Origin: Cylicocyclus nassatus
Taxonomy: Eukaryota > Nematoda > Chromadorea > Rhabditida > Strongylidae
Assembly: GCA_958299035.1 (NCBI GenBank)
Contig: CATQJL010000001.1
Location: forward strand, 76,963,594-77,027,593
DNA: 64,000 nucleotides
Direction of reading: 5' to 3'
Within the stretch, counting starts at the first letter, position 1, and every line of letters starts with the position of its first letter. Below, in pieces: positions 62,373-64,000 of the stretch. The notes beneath the pieces were generated by a model. It was not told the DNA's origin and searched no databases. It saw only the letters and a program-made list of their open reading frames with translations. The position numbers and the translations under genes are program-made.

Positions 62373-63257
62373 TTGATACATTGCTCAAATTATGCCAGAA
62401 TTGCAATTTATACAAGTGACCTTCACATTTTGAAAAGGAATCAGTCAAAATGAGAGATACGACGATTCTCACTTTATCTTTTTCTATTCTGATCAAAATA
62501 TCAAAGTAGCTGTTGATCGCGTTCGAGATTGAAGGCTTTTATAATAGAACAAGTTTTGGTCAAATTAACAAGCCAAAAAATTTCCAGGACACATCCTCAA
62601 AATAGAGAATACCTCCATTTGTTTTCATTGACTTCATTGAAAAATTCGATGCTTGGGTGGATTTATGGAGGAATTTGAGTTTTGTTCTACAAACAAATAT
62701 GGCAAGCACGGGTCTCATTGAAAAGACGGTTGAGCGAGTTCTATAGAGGGATGTTACAAAGGATGTTTTCCCTCAACAATCCGCTAGAGACTTAATGAGA
62801 AATGCTCATCTAAGAGAATTTCCTTGAGCAGAAATTCAAAGTTAAAGAAAAGCGGTGTACAAGTGCCTTCATTAAAAAGGAGCTGGAACACTTTTTCAGA
62901 TATGTTTCGCGATTCAGCTTTTCCTTTACCTAAAAATCTGACGTTGAAAGTTTTTTGAGAACTTCTATTCTTTCACAAACAATTGCTACACGCAAGTTTA
63001 GTCTATATGGAAAAACACTCGGCAATTTCTACAGCAGAATTGTACATTTTATATATCCCTGGATACATTGAAATTATTCTATTTCTGCTTTCAGAATTTT
63101 GCAAATGCAAACTTTTGTCACGCTGGGAAGTTCACCAAAACGGTTTTCAGGATTGGCCACTTTTACACAAATAATCATTCGTGGTTTAGAATGAAAATCG
63201 AACACTTGAAAAATTCTAATCTTGCTTTGAGAAATTGAGGCTTGCAAACTGTGGTCT
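62373..63257. other. no gene seen; diverged satellite units at the right
   Basis: AT-rich. From about 63060 the sequence begins to resemble the satellite that follows (ATACATTGAAATTATTCTAT, GCCACTTTTACACAAA). Confidence 0.4.
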
Positions 63258-64000
63258 CGAATACACTGAAAAAACTCTACTTCTGCCTCAAGAACATTGC
63301 AAACTGTGGTCCCGGGTACCTGAATAGTTTGCAGGGTAGGTCACTTTTACAAAGAAGACTTCTCGAAGTAATTTTTCCTACAGATCGAAGATATTTGGCA
63401 TTCTTTCTGCTCCATGCATGAAATTCGAATACATTGGAAAACTCTACTTCTGCCTCAAGAACATTGCCGCTTGCAAACTGTGGTACCGCGGATACCTGAA
63501 TAGTTTGTATGGTCGGCTACTTTTACACAAAAGATGTCTTCTGATAATTCTTCAAACAGATCGAAGACATTTGAAATTCCATTTTCTAATCCGAGCATAA
63601 AAATTGAATACATTGGAAAACTCTACTTCTGCCTCAAGAACATTGCCGCTTGCAAACTTTGGTCCCGCGGATACCTGAATAGTTTGTAGGGTCGGTCATT
63701 TTTACACAAAAGATCTCTCCTGATGATTCTTCAAATAGTTCGAAGACATTAGAAAAATACGTTTTCTGATTCGAGCATAAAAATCGAAGACATTGGAAAA
63801 ATTGTACTTCTGCGCCCAAAACTCTATCGTTTACAAACTGTGGTCCCGCGGGTACCCGAGTAGTTTGTAGGGTCGGTCCTTTTACGCAAAAGACTTCTCG
63901 CATTGAATTTTCCTACAGATCGAAGATATTTGACATTCTATTTTTGCCCCGAGCATGAAAATCGAAGACATTTGAAACATTTACTTCTGCGCCGAAAGTT
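63258..64000. repeat. satellite of about 170-180 bp units, runs off the window
   Basis: Units begin near 63259, 63427, 63607, 63786 and 63964 with GAATACATTGGAAAACTCTA or a variant. They share CAAACTGTGGTCCCG, ACCTGAATAGTTTG and CAGATCGAAGA. The array continues beyond the right edge. Confidence 0.85.

Overview
The window looks like nuclear DNA from a parasitic nematode. A clade V strongylid such as a hookworm is the best guess, from gene content and gene style rather than from any search. The genes are split into many short exons (about 60-200 nt). The splice acceptors read TTTTCAG, TTTTAG or TTCCAG, and introns range from about 50 nt to over 1.4 kb. Acceptor-like sites sit just upstream of several start codons, as expected for spliced-leader trans-splicing. 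Four recognisable genes could be assembled exon by exon with every intron phase matching: a mitochondrial carrier of the SLC25A45/47/48 type (minus, 31344-35524, 278 aa), a CPEB-family RNA-binding protein (plus, 37815-40613, N-terminus uncertain), a legumain or asparaginyl endopeptidase (plus, 43648-49301, 437 aa) and an ABCB10/HAF-type mitochondrial half ABC transporter (minus, 50093-53838, 648 aa). The last two genes converge.

Smaller genes were also assembled: a cystatin-like secreted inhibitor (minus, 26626-27790, 154 aa) with a decayed copy of its last exon at about 25265-25375, and a 63-aa secreted Gly/Met-rich peptide (minus, 11518-11989). Three 3'-partial genes of unknown identity also have consistent phases: a highly charged C-terminus (5793-6163), a possible lectin/discoidin-like protein (8459-10287) and a cysteine-rich protein (19425-20054). 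Weaker coding-like traces occur at 2315-2530, 16149-16367, 20740-20931, 54000-54900 and 60725-61030.

Most of the rest is repeat and short transposon-derived DNA. Five non-autonomous Helitrons begin with TC, end with CTAG or CTAA, and sit between A and T. Two of them (28297-29493 and 30104-31299) are nearly equal-length inverted copies. Each is itself a foldback built from tandem units of about 120 bp. Two hAT-type MITEs have exact 8-bp target duplications; one carries a nested mariner-type foldback, and the other interrupts an older inverted duplication. There are also mariner/Tc1-type elements flanked by TA, three piggyBac-like elements bounded by TTAA, PIF/Harbinger-like elements flanked by TTA/TAA, several other inverted-repeat elements, an (ATT)n array, and a satellite of about 180 bp that runs off the right edge.

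Layout: 1-5.4 kb is repeat-rich with no clear gene. At 5.8-10.3 kb there are two partial genes among MITEs. At 11.5-12 kb is the small peptide gene. At 12.5-24.4 kb are MITEs plus the cysteine-rich gene. At 25-31 kb are the cystatin region and the Helitron palindrome. At 31-54 kb is the main gene block (carrier, CPEB, legumain, ABC transporter). From 54 to 64 kb there are decayed coding sequence, MITEs and tandem repeats. The genes do not form an operon or an obvious single pathway. Legumain and cystatin are known from other nematodes as an intestinal protease and a secreted protease inhibitor, and the carrier and ABC transporter are both mitochondrial inner-membrane proteins.
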